A program made the translations under genes and the position numbers. A stretch of DNA of 64,000 bases, taken from NCBI GenBank assembly GCA_039944535.1, contig JBDUYP010000022.1, forward strand, positions 691,189 through 755,188. Direction: 5' to 3'. Numbering within the stretch: the stretch's first letter is position 1; each line of letters begins with the position of its first letter. The stretch is from JAMZMI01 sp039944535 (GTDB lineage: Bacteria; Bacteroidota; Bacteroidia; Cytophagales; Cyclobacteriaceae). Below are positions 15,088 through 24,353 of this stretch, piece by piece. The notes beneath the pieces are model-generated. The model was not told the origin of the DNA, did not search any database, and saw only the letters and a program-made list of their open reading frames with translations.

Positions 15088-17571
15088 TTATTTTTTAGGA
15101 ATATTCATTCTAAACTCTACACTGTAAAGTCTGCCAATGAATGGTGAAGCAGTGAACTCTCTGTATTCACTATCAAACAGATTGGTGATGGCAGCTGATG
15201 CCGTGAATTTATCGTTGATTTTATATCCCAATCCCAGGTCGACGTTTACAAATCCCCCCAGAGGACCATAGTTATAAGAGTCGGTGCTTCGTGCATCTTC
15301 TCTAATAGGAGTACCTCTGTAAGAAAGGTTTTGCGTTTTAGCCGCAATCTGGAAACTTGAGAAATAATCATAGGCTTCTACCCATCTGACAAAGACATTT
15401 CCGTACAGCTTGTTTTTACTATAATTGATTCCAAAACTCGCTTTGTTCTTTGGTGCATTCACCAACACGTCTAGTTTGGTAACCGTACCATCGCCGTTGA
15501 AGTCATTCTTAAGGTCGTTTTCATCTATCGGATAATCAAAATATGAATAGTTCAGATCCAGAGTCACATTTTCATTGACCATATAGTTCAGTCCAACATC
15601 GAAACCATAAGTATTGAACTTACCAAAGTTGACATAAGTGGCTACCAGCCCACCATAAACTCCATAGGCAGATTGTACCTCCTCTATCGGCGTATCACCT
15701 CGGTGTGTGGCTACTCCCACTACAGTAACCGGACTCAGAAAATCTTCGGAAATATTATAGTAAGCATTTACGTCTGCATAAAGTTTATCTGACCCGATAG
15801 TTCCTTTGTAGCCCACCTCAAAAGTTTGCAGCTTCTCTATGGTCTGCTTTTCAACTTGCTTGGTTCCATTTGCATTTCCCTGTTCGTCAAAAGTCAAGAC
15901 TGTGAAGCCTTCTGCATTACCGAGGATCAAGCCTCCAAACAGATCGCCATACATGTTGAGTATAGTAGGTGCTGCGACTCCCTGTCCATAGGTAGCTCTA
16001 AATGTTCCGCGCTTAATATTCTTGGTAATTCCCACTTTCGGCACAAAGTTGAAACCATAAATTTCGTGGTTATCTGCTCTTGTGGCTACTGTGGCCTTAA
16101 ATCCGTTCCCGATATTGTATTGTCCCTGACCATACCAGCCAATCTGACTTACGGTGATATAGTCGTCTTCATCTTTATCTAGCAAATATGTGCCGTGCGA
16201 ATTGGCAAAGTCTTTTTGAAACTGCACACCCGTAACCATACTAAACTTGCCCCAGGTGTTGTTGTATTGCAATTCAGCATTCCAACGTTTGGAATCATCT
16301 ATAAACCGGGCTCCTCCGTCCATTGAGGTAGCAAAAGCCTCACTTTCAGTGGCTCCTCCGTCCAAAGCTGAGTAGTATGCTTTTGTTCTGTCGTCAAGAG
16401 AATGTGTATCCTCTGTATCACTCAAACTCAGATACGCCTGGGCGAAAAACCTGGGCGAAACATACCTCAGGTGAAATGTTTGAATTTTCCAGTCTACGAT
16501 TTCATTTCTACCAACATTAGTTGGAGCTAAGTAGGTACTGTTGCTGGCGTCATAAGAAAAGATCAGATCTGACTCACTATTCAAAGAATAATAAAGGCTA
16601 GCTCCTCCTTTGATGAATTCGAATTCATTGTCCAGATCCAGTTCTTCGTAACCTTCTTTGATGCCGTCAGGGCCACCATTACCAGCATTGTCTGTTCGGT
16701 CAATGTAGACAGAATCAGCAAAGTCAAATTCTTCTCCTCGCGTGTACTCAAAGTTTAGTTTGAAGGCAAACTTGTCGTTCAGCGCCTGAGCATGTCTGGC
16801 TCTGGCTGTAAATACACTTTGATTTCCTGCTCCCAAAGCGACAGTGGTTCCTTGTGACGACCTTGGGTCTTTTGTAATAATATTTACAAGTCCATTATGG
16901 GCATTGGGGCCGTACAGCGCAGAGTTGGGGCCGAGTATAACTTCTACCCTTTCGATATCTTCTTTGATCTGTGGACTCAATGGACCGAATGGCAAGCCTG
17001 TGGCCACCAAACTGGAAAAGCGTCCGTCGGTAACCTGAGCATTCTTGGCGTTGAAGTTGCTGTTGAATCCGCGAACATTGATTCCTGTTCCGACTACCCC
17101 TGAACGTATGTAGTCCACGCCTTTCAGTCGAGACAAAAGTTCTCCGGTATTGAATGAACCCCAGTTTTCAAGTTCTTTCTTTGATATTACTTCTATGCTG
17201 GCAGGGCTTTCGGTGATTTTCTCCGGTCTTCTCGTGGCTGAGATTACCACTTCTTCACCAAATACTGTTCCTTCCACCAATTTGAAATCTACGGTGGTAG
17301 TTCCGCTCACGGTTACAGATTGCTCCATGGAGCCATATCCCACGTAGCTCGCCGTGATGGTGTAGGTACTCCCCTCACTTAAACCACTGATATTAAATTT
17401 TCCATTGATGTCTGTTTCATCTCCATTCAAAGAACCCTTGATTACCACATTGGCACCAATCAATGGCTCTCCGGAATCACTATCCGAAACTGTTCCAGTG
17501 ATGACACCTCCTTGTGCCATAAGCGACACAGAGAGGACTAAAAACAAAATGTTTAGGTACAATTTTTTCAT
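15088..17571 (-). CDS. TonB-dependent outer-membrane receptor with carboxypeptidase-like N-terminal domain
   Basis: An 827-residue outer-membrane importer. The signal peptide (MKKLYLNILFLVLSVSLMAQ) is followed by a carboxypeptidase-regulatory-like beta domain (about 22-100, with SGEPLIGANVVIKG), a plug domain (about 115-225, with the sequence VEVILGPNSALYGPNAHNG) and a 22-strand barrel ending in FRMNIPKK. There is no SusD partner nearby, so it does not look like a glycan-uptake pair. It lies directly downstream of the periplasmic hydrolase gene (4-base gap), which suggests joint handling of one external substrate. Confidence 0.92.
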   Translation of the reverse strand: MKKLYLNILFLVLSVSLMAQGGVITGTVSDSDSGEPLIGANVVIKGSLNGDETDINGKFNISGLSEGSTYTITASYVGYGSMEQSVTVSGTTTVDFKLVEGTVFGEEVVISATRRPEKITESPASIEVISKKELENWGSFNTGELLSRLKGVDYIRSGVVGTGINVRGFNSNFNAKNAQVTDGRFSSLVATGLPFGPLSPQIKEDIERVEVILGPNSALYGPNAHNGLVNIITKDPRSSQGTTVALGAGNQSVFTARARHAQALNDKFAFKLNFEYTRGEEFDFADSVYIDRTDNAGNGGPDGIKEGYEELDLDNEFEFIKGGASLYYSLNSESDLIFSYDASNSTYLAPTNVGRNEIVDWKIQTFHLRYVSPRFFAQAYLSLSDTEDTHSLDDRTKAYYSALDGGATESEAFATSMDGGARFIDDSKRWNAELQYNNTWGKFSMVTGVQFQKDFANSHGTYLLDKDEDDYITVSQIGWYGQGQYNIGNGFKATVATRADNHEIYGFNFVPKVGITKNIKRGTFRATYGQGVAAPTILNMYGDLFGGLILGNAEGFTVLTFDEQGNANGTKQVEKQTIEKLQTFEVGYKGTIGSDKLYADVNAYYNISEDFLSPVTVVGVATHRGDTPIEEVQSAYGVYGGLVATYVNFGKFNTYGFDVGLNYMVNENVTLDLNYSYFDYPIDENDLKNDFNGDGTVTKLDVLVNAPKNKASFGINYSKNKLYGNVFVRWVEAYDYFSSFQIAAKTQNLSYRGTPIREDARSTDSYNYGPLGGFVNVDLGLGYKINDKFTASAAITNLFDSEYREFTASPFIGRLYSVEFRMNIPKK

Positions 17572-17575
17572 AACT

Positions 17576-18508
17576 TTAGTAGGTTAACGATTGTTTAACA
17601 ATAAGATTGAAGCGTGCCGGGCTGTCCATTTGCAACATATGCCCGGCAGCTTCGATCAATTCAATTTTCACTTGAGGTATTTTATTTCCGATATCCGCAA
17701 CCTGACCAGTGGTCAATTGAGGATGTAAATACTTGTTGGGTATCAAAAGGTCGTTCTCACCGAATAACACCAGAGTAGGTACCTGAATTTTAATCAAATC
17801 CTGATGTATGGGATGGTCTAACATTCCCTTTACGCCCATCTCACGAACCTTGGCATAGGCGCCAAACCAATCAGCTTGCCTGGCCTTGATCCTGTCCTGA
17901 ATCATTTCTTCACCCAAATCAGGCATGTTTACAAAATTGACCAGATAAGCTGCCCGAATCTGATCGTCTGTATGGCTGATGATAGCCGATGCAGAGGCAA
18001 ACTGTTTCAATGCTTCTCCTTCCTGATCTGTAAACTTTTCAAATCCCGCAGGAGCCGCCAGGATTAATTTTTTGAGCCATTCTGGGTTATTGAGGGCGAC
18101 TAACACACTCACCTGACCTCCCATAGAGTGTCCCATGAGTGTCACCTCAGTCAGGCCTAGTTTATTTACAAAATCAACTACCGATTCGGCAAAAAATACC
18201 ATATAGTCATCTTGGTTGAAATCCTGAATGGTGGATAGCCCGTAACCGGGAAGATCTATGGCTATGCATCTGAAACTATCCTTTAAGCCATCGATTGTTG
18301 GATACCAGTTTTTGATATAACCGCCCAACCCGTGTACCATTAGTAGAACTGGAGCATCCGCGGCACCCTCATCTACATAAGCCATTTCTACATTATCCGA
18401 AATGGTAATTTTTTCTACGGTGTATTTATACGATGGCCGTAACTCATCATTTTGTGCAGAAGCGATCATGCAGGTTAATGTCAATAATATCGTCAGTACT
18501 TTTTTCAT
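17576..18508 (-). CDS. Secreted alpha/beta hydrolase (probable esterase or lactonase)
   Basis: A 310-residue alpha/beta hydrolase with an N-terminal signal peptide (MKKVLTILLTLTCMIASAQ), so it should act in the periplasm. The oxyanion motif MVHGLGG (58-63 region), nucleophile elbow GHSMGG (Ser128), the acid in FGENDLL and the histidine in AAGHMLQMD form a complete triad. Family members cleave esters, lactones or C-C bonds. Its start overlaps the symporter stop by 4 bases (ATGA), and the TonB receptor gene follows. The likely task is to hydrolyse the imported compound and release a carboxylate for the symporter; that is inference from the order of genes. Confidence 0.88.
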   Translation of the reverse strand: MKKVLTILLTLTCMIASAQNDELRPSYKYTVEKITISDNVEMAYVDEGAADAPVLLMVHGLGGYIKNWYPTIDGLKDSFRCIAIDLPGYGLSTIQDFNQDDYMVFFAESVVDFVNKLGLTEVTLMGHSMGGQVSVLVALNNPEWLKKLILAAPAGFEKFTDQEGEALKQFASASAIISHTDDQIRAAYLVNFVNMPDLGEEMIQDRIKARQADWFGAYAKVREMGVKGMLDHPIHQDLIKIQVPTLVLFGENDLLIPNKYLHPQLTTGQVADIGNKIPQVKIELIEAAGHMLQMDSPARFNLIVKQSLTY

Positions 18509-20001
18509 GCTATCGAGACCTTTTTTTCTTTCGATCTATAATAAGCGAGTAGTGCCAGCCCTATCATCACCGATCCCAGTATAGCCATGGTAGAGGCAAT
18601 GGCCGGGTTGCGTATTTCAAGTTGCATATAAGAGGTGAGCCGGCCATAATAAACCGTAAAATGGATTATGATAGCCGCAATTGAACTTGAAAATGGTACA
18701 TACAATGGTACATTTTTCATAAAAGTGCCGAAAAGTACCGGCACAAATGCAGCTGAGAAATATGCATAAACTCCATTTTGAGCAAAAATGGCAACACTCA
18801 AATCAGGCGCAACCAGCTGTCGGTAACTGAATATTCCTGAAACAATGGCTAATATTCCAATAGTCAGTCTATTGAGAAATATTGGATTCATTTTTGGCTC
18901 CCCGAAGAGAGGCCTGATCACATCCTGAGTCACCGTGGTACTCAAACTTTGGATGAGTCCCTCCAGCGTGGACAAGCCCGCAGAAATCAACCCCATAATA
19001 ACGATAATTCCTATGCCTACAGAAAACTTCCTTACAACATATGCAGATAATATTCCATCGAGGCTAAGCGGCTGTCCGTCTGCTGTCAAGTCGGGAAACT
19101 CCAACCTGGCATAGAGCCCGGCAAATACCACAAGAAAAAAGAGAAGCTCAACTGCGATTCCAATAAAAAGAAATCTATTGACCTGGTTTTCGTTTTTGAG
19201 CAGCAATGACTTGGTGATAATGTGTGGCTGACATACGATAGCCACGCCCACTACTACCTGACAAAAAATAATCTCAAAGAAATCACGAAATAGAGGGCTA
19301 TCGGGGTTTTTTACACTGGAAAGATTGGGATCAATAGATGCCAGCTTGGCAAGGAAGCCAGCTACGCCAGTTTCAAAATGTTCGTAACCAGAGGTTAGCA
19401 ATATGACAGCCACAACCAGCATCAACAATGCCTGAATCATGTTGGTATATACCATCGAATTGGCCCCACCGAACATCATGTAACCAAACACAAAAACCAC
19501 TGTGCCAATCAAAACAGCAAACTCGCTCACATTGAGCGCTGTGGACAAAAGCTTACTTAACCCAACACAAATGAGAACAACGAATGTGATCAGCAGCATA
19601 GATACAAAGCCAAAAAACAGTGCGTAATTCTTGTTTTCGTACCTGTTGCCAATCCACTGCGCCATGGTAAGTGCCTGAACGGACGTGCCTATTTTCCTAA
19701 ATCCCTTGGTAATGACCACCAACGAAATCATAGCTGACACGGACAGCACCAGGCCAAAAGAGATAAAGCCACTGATGCCGTAAAAAGCAATGAAACCAGG
19801 ATTGATAATGAAAGTTGCGGCACTGGTCATAGATGCCGCGAGCGACAAACCAACGGCTGCTGGTGAAAATGAAATATTGCCGAGGGCATAATCTGAAATA
19901 CTCTTGGTTTTTAACGCCCCCCTTATCACAAAGAACAAAATGAACGCCATGTAAAAACATATCGCAATCCATACATACCCAGAGAAACTGTCAGAAGCCA
20001 T
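18505..20001 (-). CDS. Sodium:solute symporter (SSS family)
   Basis: A 498-residue inner-membrane protein with about 13 hydrophobic segments and SSS-family features: SLAASMTSAATFIINPGFIA after TM1, GGANSMVYTNMIQALLM and GLISAGLSTLEGLIQSLSTT in the middle. The SSS family couples Na+ to uptake of carboxylates, sugars, amino acids or similar small solutes. It is the first gene of the six-gene operon, preceded by three direct repeats and a possible promoter. The substrate cannot be told from sequence; an organic acid fits the ligase at the far end of the operon. Confidence 0.9.
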   Translation of the reverse strand: MASDSFSGYVWIAICFYMAFILFFVIRGALKTKSISDYALGNISFSPAAVGLSLAASMTSAATFIINPGFIAFYGISGFISFGLVLSVSAMISLVVITKGFRKIGTSVQALTMAQWIGNRYENKNYALFFGFVSMLLITFVVLICVGLSKLLSTALNVSEFAVLIGTVVFVFGYMMFGGANSMVYTNMIQALLMLVVAVILLTSGYEHFETGVAGFLAKLASIDPNLSSVKNPDSPLFRDFFEIIFCQVVVGVAIVCQPHIITKSLLLKNENQVNRFLFIGIAVELLFFLVVFAGLYARLEFPDLTADGQPLSLDGILSAYVVRKFSVGIGIIVIMGLISAGLSTLEGLIQSLSTTVTQDVIRPLFGEPKMNPIFLNRLTIGILAIVSGIFSYRQLVAPDLSVAIFAQNGVYAYFSAAFVPVLFGTFMKNVPLYVPFSSSIAAIIIHFTVYYGRLTSYMQLEIRNPAIASTMAILGSVMIGLALLAYYRSKEKKVSIA

Positions 20002-20019
20002 TAATTCGGTTTTTTCAGC

Positions 20020-20057
20020 TTCGAATATTTATTTATATCTGGGTTCTAAAAAGCAAA
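20020..20057 (-). promoter_or_regulatory. Putative Bacteroidota-type promoter of the symporter operon
   Basis: On the minus strand a TTTG (complement of 20054-20057) is followed after about 18 bases by TAAATA-type sequence that could act as a -33/-7 pair. The -7 box deviates from TAnnTTTG, as expected for an activator-dependent promoter. The three direct repeats lie immediately upstream. Confidence 0.4.
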
Positions 20058-20060
20058 GTC

Positions 20061-20112
20061 AGGTGAACGTCCTGTTTTTTCGAGGTGAACGCAAAGAATG
20101 TCGAGGTGGATG
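20061..20112 (-). promoter_or_regulatory. Three direct repeats, candidate LytTR operator
   Basis: AGGTGAACG occurs at 20061-20069 and 20083-20091, and AGGTGGATG at 20104-20112; the start-to-start spacings are 22 and 21 bases. On the minus strand they read CGTTCACCT. LytTR regulators bind pairs of 9-bp direct repeats about 21 bp apart containing a GTT core. A LytTR gene is encoded at 20190-20918, and the repeats abut the symporter promoter, so they are probably its binding sites. Confidence 0.6.
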
Positions 20113-20189
20113 AAAATATGTTAATTCAATTCCATTATGTTATGAAAACCATATTTTCACGCATAAAAAAGGCGTCACTTTTGTGGTAT

Positions 20190-20918
20190 TCATATTATAG
20201 AAAGGCGCTTCATTAGGCTCTCTCTGTATGTTTTACCTATTGGGATGTTCTTGCCAGAAATCAAAATATAGTTATCCTCGATGGCATTGATATGGTCTAC
20301 GTTTACGATGTAGGACCTATGCACACGCATAAACTGCTGGTCTGGTAATTTGTCTTCGAGTGTTTTGAGGGAATAGCTCAGTATGTAGTTATTGTTGCCA
20401 GTAACCAGCTTGGAGTAGATATCATTGGCTTCCAGATACAGCACGTCCTCAAATTTCACTTTTTCCAGTCTGTTTTTCACTTTTACGAACAGGTCCGACT
20501 CACTTACCAGACTGTTTTCCTTTTGGTAACCCGAACTCAAATGATGGCGATGCAGCGCAATCTCAATGGCCGAAACAAGTTCATCATCATCAAATGGTTT
20601 GATCAGGTAGCCATCTGGATTGGTGAGTTTGGCTCTTTCCAACGTGGACTGATCACGGTCTGAGGTGAGATAAAGGACTGGAATGTTGGTTTTGTTTTTG
20701 ATAAGGGAGGTCACTTCCACACCATCCAACAAACCCGCCAAATTGATATCCATGATGGTAATATCAGGTGGGTTTTGCCCCAACATCTGGAGCAATTCTT
20801 CTCCTGACTCGCATATACCCAGGATATCATAGCCACGTTCCGCCAGCGTAAATTTCAGATTCTTTGCTACCACAAAATCATCTTCGGCTATTAAGATCCT
20901 GGTTTTTTCTTCCGACAT
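20190..20918 (-). CDS. LytTR-family response regulator
   Basis: A 242-residue response regulator. The receiver domain (1-120) has the acidic pair in AEDD (11-14), the phosphorylation site Asp57 in ITIMDINLAG, and the conserved Lys in YLIKPFDDDE. The LytTR DNA-binding domain (about 140-242) has the typical VLYLEANDIYSKLV and FMRVHRSYIVNVDHI. It is encoded back to back with a histidine kinase gene (68-base gap), its probable partner, and 188 bases upstream of the symporter operon, whose control region carries suitable direct repeats. Confidence 0.92.
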   Translation of the reverse strand: MSEEKTRILIAEDDFVVAKNLKFTLAERGYDILGICESGEELLQMLGQNPPDITIMDINLAGLLDGVEVTSLIKNKTNIPVLYLTSDRDQSTLERAKLTNPDGYLIKPFDDDELVSAIEIALHRHHLSSGYQKENSLVSESDLFVKVKNRLEKVKFEDVLYLEANDIYSKLVTGNNNYILSYSLKTLEDKLPDQQFMRVHRSYIVNVDHINAIEDNYILISGKNIPIGKTYRESLMKRLSII

Positions 20919-20985
20919 GGTTCAAAGTAAGTATAATTTTTCAACTTACAACCTGCGATTAAATTGCAACTGATAAATTCACCAA

Positions 20986-22893
20986 ATGAAGAATTGGGGT
21001 TTTGGATTGCTAATAATTCTCTGCTACTCCTCGGCAGCCCAGGAATTGTACCTTGACAGTTTGATGGAGAGCAAGTCGGATTCAACCATGTTTTCCAGTG
21101 AAACCTGGTATTGGACTGAGGTCATACCTAAGGAATCAACGGCATTCATAGAACTGTCCGGTTGGGGGCACATCAAAGCTTATACTCCTGATGGTCTGCA
21201 GGAAACCGGCACGCTGATAGCTGGAGAAAATAAAGCTTATTTTTCTTACAAAAACATTCTTGAAGCTCATGGAGACACTCTCTTAATCAAAGTGAAAGGA
21301 AACCACCCTTTGTTTGATCTGAGTACATCAGAAGTGAAAGAGTACTCCTCACGTGAATGGAGAGATCAGGAGCGCCGGCGACTTCTTGCACATGGTCTTT
21401 TCTTCGGAATAGTGATCGTCATGGCCCTGTACAATCTGATGATTTACTTTGCCGTGAAAGACCAAAGTTATCTATGGTATGTCCTTTCCATTTTTGGCTT
21501 TGGTATATATATGGCCTTCTATTATGGATTTACTTATGAGCATTTATGGCCCTCAAAGCCCCACTGGAACGCTTACTTTTTCGCATTAATTATCCCACTG
21601 ACGAATGTCAGCAGGATCCTATTCACCCGAACATACCTACATACCAACCAGTATGTCCCTCATTTTCATAATTTTTTCAATGGGCTGCTTCTGCTGTATT
21701 TAGCTCCTCTGATCATGTGGCTCATCAGCTGGATGGAAATCGGGCACCTGCTGGTAGAAACCAACTATGTCATTGGTACCCTCGGAGCTATTACCATGAC
21801 ATCAATCATTGTAACCAGCATTGTTGTTTACCGAAAAGGATATAAGCCCGCACTATGGTTTCTTGTTGCTTTCGCCCTATTCAATATAGGTGGGGTACTG
21901 TTCATCCTCCGAGAGTTGAGCTATCTACCGGACAACTTCATAACGAGATATATTGTACAAATAGGTGCTGTTGCTCAGGTAGTGCTCTTTTCGCTAGGCC
22001 TTTCGGACAGGCTAAACAGAACCCGAAAGATGCTGGCCAATGAAAAAATTGAAAAAGAAAAGCTTGCACGTGAAAAGGAAATAGAAAAAAAGCGCCTTAT
22101 TGAAATGCAGCGCAATGACCTGGAAGTTCAGGTAAAAGCGAGAACCAAGGAGCTGGAAGACACGCTCCATCAACTCAAACTTTCGGAAAGTGAACTGCGT
22201 GAACTGAATCAGGTCAAATCGAAACTTTTCTCGATCATTTCCCACGAACTGAAAAGCCCGCTAACAACTGTTGACTCTTATCTCAACCTGTTCATTAATC
22301 ACTACAACAAGCTTTCAAAAGAAGAGCTCTCTGAACTTAGCGACAAAACCAGATCGTCACTACAAAACCTCACTCTTCTTATGGACAACCTGCTACTCTG
22401 GTCAAGGCTTCAGCAGGACAGCCTCACTTTCCTGCCGACCAAAATCGATTTCAGAAAAGCCCTGGACAAATCCGTCAAACTGTTCTCACCATTGATAGAA
22501 GAGAAAAAAATAAAACTTTCAATCGATCCGGAGATTGACGAAGCGATACTCTACGGCGATAAAGATATGATTGAATTCATTGTGAGAAATCTGCTTCACA
22601 ACTCAATTAAATTTACTCCAAAAAATGGCCGTATCAACATTTCAGCCATATCGACAGGCACGCTATCACATATCTCCATAGAAGATACAGGCATTGGCAT
22701 GCCCGTAAAAATGATCGACCAAATCATGAATCATGGAAAATCGCTCACTAGAAATGGCACTGAACAGGAAAAAGGTTCGGGCATTGGTCTTTTGATGTGC
22801 AAAGACTTTGTAGAAAAAAATGGAGGGACCCTGACCATCGACGGCAGTAAAGGAACGAAGATCACCATAAGCATTCCGGTTTCAGACAATTAA
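20986..22893 (+). CDS. 7TM-DISM sensor histidine kinase
   Basis: A 635-residue membrane kinase. A signal peptide (MKNWGFGLLIILCYSSAA) leads to an extracytoplasmic beta-sandwich region (to about 125), then a 7TM-DISM module (about 130-340) with the typical YNLMIYFAVKDQSYLWYV, a coiled coil (about 345-405), a HisKA domain with the phospho-acceptor His420 in SIISHELKSP, and an HATPase domain with NLLHNSIKFTP, DTGIGM and GSGIGLLMCKDF. It has no receiver domain, so it should signal to a separate regulator; the divergent LytTR gene is the obvious partner. The 7TM-DISM family is thought to sense small carbohydrate-like or acidic ligands, but the ligand here is unknown. Confidence 0.92.
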   Translation: MKNWGFGLLIILCYSSAAQELYLDSLMESKSDSTMFSSETWYWTEVIPKESTAFIELSGWGHIKAYTPDGLQETGTLIAGENKAYFSYKNILEAHGDTLLIKVKGNHPLFDLSTSEVKEYSSREWRDQERRRLLAHGLFFGIVIVMALYNLMIYFAVKDQSYLWYVLSIFGFGIYMAFYYGFTYEHLWPSKPHWNAYFFALIIPLTNVSRILFTRTYLHTNQYVPHFHNFFNGLLLLYLAPLIMWLISWMEIGHLLVETNYVIGTLGAITMTSIIVTSIVVYRKGYKPALWFLVAFALFNIGGVLFILRELSYLPDNFITRYIVQIGAVAQVVLFSLGLSDRLNRTRKMLANEKIEKEKLAREKEIEKKRLIEMQRNDLEVQVKARTKELEDTLHQLKLSESELRELNQVKSKLFSIISHELKSPLTTVDSYLNLFINHYNKLSKEELSELSDKTRSSLQNLTLLMDNLLLWSRLQQDSLTFLPTKIDFRKALDKSVKLFSPLIEEKKIKLSIDPEIDEAILYGDKDMIEFIVRNLLHNSIKFTPKNGRINISAISTGTLSHISIEDTGIGMPVKMIDQIMNHGKSLTRNGTEQEKGSGIGLLMCKDFVEKNGGTLTIDGSKGTKITISIPVSDN

Positions 22894-23062
22894 ATCTTGC
22901 CAGTAGTTTCCAATATTTTTCATTCCATAATTGAAAAAGCTAAGAATTGGGTATTCTTTTGCCTTGAATACGAATCACCTGGCAGCAGTCAGACATTTGA
23001 GTTCTTTTTTTAATCCACCCAAACATTAACTGAGTATAGATGTTTGATAATCGCAAAGTGAA

Positions 23063-23425
23063 ATGCAAAACGATCCAACTTTAGACCCAAAATACCTCGG
23101 CAAAATCTCTAGCGATTTTGTGAAGGTATCAGAACTACTCAAAGAGGGCTCTTATATGATCAGGAAGAAGGGGTTTTCTGAATATCCCGTATTCCCGATT
23201 AGCAAAGAAGACCTGCCAATCGGCCAACTGCTTTATGAAGCCGGCAAGCTCGAAAACGACTGGAATTATTATGCATCCTTCGTGGAAGAGTTTCTCCAAA
23301 GAGGGTTAATCGAGGATAAAGCTAAATTCATCGAGACATACAAGAACCCCGATGAGTTTTGTTGTCTATTTGTTGTCGATAGGGAGTTTACCAATTTTAT
23401 ATTCATCCCTTATCCAGAAGATTAA
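23063..23425 (+). CDS. Conserved-looking small hypothetical protein
   Basis: A 120-residue soluble acidic protein with no signal peptide or membrane segment, starting MQNDPTLDPKYLGKISSDF. Its sequence looks like a compact alpha/beta fold, with FPISKEDLPIGQLLYEAGK and a C-terminal stretch CCLFVVDREFTNFIFIPYP. I do not recognise a family beyond similarity in style to uncharacterised Bacteroidota proteins. It lies 36 bases upstream of the MscS gene on the same strand and may be co-transcribed with it. Confidence 0.7.
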   Translation: MQNDPTLDPKYLGKISSDFVKVSELLKEGSYMIRKKGFSEYPVFPISKEDLPIGQLLYEAGKLENDWNYYASFVEEFLQRGLIEDKAKFIETYKNPDEFCCLFVVDREFTNFIFIPYPED

Positions 23426-23461
23426 ATCAGAATAGATTATTAAATCACTTAACTAAAAAAA

Positions 23462-24304
23462 ATGGAAGAACAAGTTTCAGAACAAGTAGATAAAGTATTT
23501 GACCTATCTGCTATAGCCATGGAATACGTTATGGAATACGGCCCAAAGGTAGTTTTGGCCATCCTCACACTTATTATTGGTCTTTGGATCATCAATATTA
23601 TGACCAAAACCATGGGGAAAGTAATGACGAAAAGAAATTTTGACCCATCGTTAACCCCTTTCCTCAAAACCCTCTTTAGCGTTTTGCTTAAAGTGATGCT
23701 ACTAATATCCGTAGTGGGCATGGTAGGTATACAGGTAACAAGTTTCGTTGCAGTACTTGGTGCCGCCGGCTTGGCTGTTGGCCTGGCTCTGCAGGGCACT
23801 TTGCAAAACTTTGCAGGAGGAGTAATCATCTTATTGCTTCGTCCTTTCAAAGTAGGCGATGTAATAGATGCAAAAGGGTACCTCGGAACAGTGAAAGAAA
23901 TTCAAATTTTCTACACTATCGTGAATACTTTCGATAAAAAAGTGGTTTATCTCCCCAATGGTAGCCTGGCAAATGCTGAACTCACCAATCTATCACAAGA
24001 GGATGTAAGAAGAACAGACTGGACCTTTGGTATTGGTTATGGTGACGACTCTGACAAAGCCAAGGAAGTGCTTTGGAAATTGTTAAATGAAGATGAGCGT
24101 ATCCTGAAAGACCCAGAACCATTTGTGGCCATGCATTCACTGGGTGACAGTTCCGTCAATTTTGTGGTGCGTGCATGGACTCAAGCCGCTGACCTTTGGC
24201 CAGTGCATTTCGATATGAACGAAAAAGTATATAAAACCTTCGCCGAAGAAGGCCTTAACATTCCATTCCCGCAAATGGATGTGCATGTTCATAATCAGAA
24301 ATAA
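23462..24304 (+). CDS. mscS: MscS-type mechanosensitive ion channel
   Basis: A 280-residue small-conductance mechanosensitive channel, the usual length for E. coli-type MscS. Three TM segments lie in the first 115 residues; the pore-lining TM3 is GAAGLAVGLALQGTLQNFAGG, quoted in part here as GLAVGLALQGTLQNFAGG (about 103-121). The MscS beta domain follows with LLRPFKVGDVIDA and FYTIVNTFDKKVVYLPNG. It opens under membrane tension to release solutes in hypo-osmotic shock. A strong terminator follows within 30 bases. Confidence 0.93.
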   Translation: MEEQVSEQVDKVFDLSAIAMEYVMEYGPKVVLAILTLIIGLWIINIMTKTMGKVMTKRNFDPSLTPFLKTLFSVLLKVMLLISVVGMVGIQVTSFVAVLGAAGLAVGLALQGTLQNFAGGVIILLLRPFKVGDVIDAKGYLGTVKEIQIFYTIVNTFDKKVVYLPNGSLANAELTNLSQEDVRRTDWTFGIGYGDDSDKAKEVLWKLLNEDERILKDPEPFVAMHSLGDSSVNFVVRAWTQAADLWPVHFDMNEKVYKTFAEEGLNIPFPQMDVHVHNQK

Positions 24305-24329
24305 AATTTGACATTTTATTCGACTTTGA

Positions 24330-24353
24330 AAACCCGCTTCGGCGGGTTTTTTA
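24330..24353. terminator. Bidirectional intrinsic terminator (UUCG loop)
   Basis: AAACCCGC-TTCG-GCGGGTTT followed by TTT on the plus strand and preceded by AAA runs on the other, between the convergent MscS and 643-residue surface protein genes. A C(UUCG)G tetraloop makes the stem very stable. Confidence 0.85.

Noticed and set aside
20056..20069. A copy of the glutaminase-locus hairpin repeat near the symporter promoter
   Set aside because: Only the left half (GTCAGGTG) matches, with no paired right half; the direct repeats explain it better.
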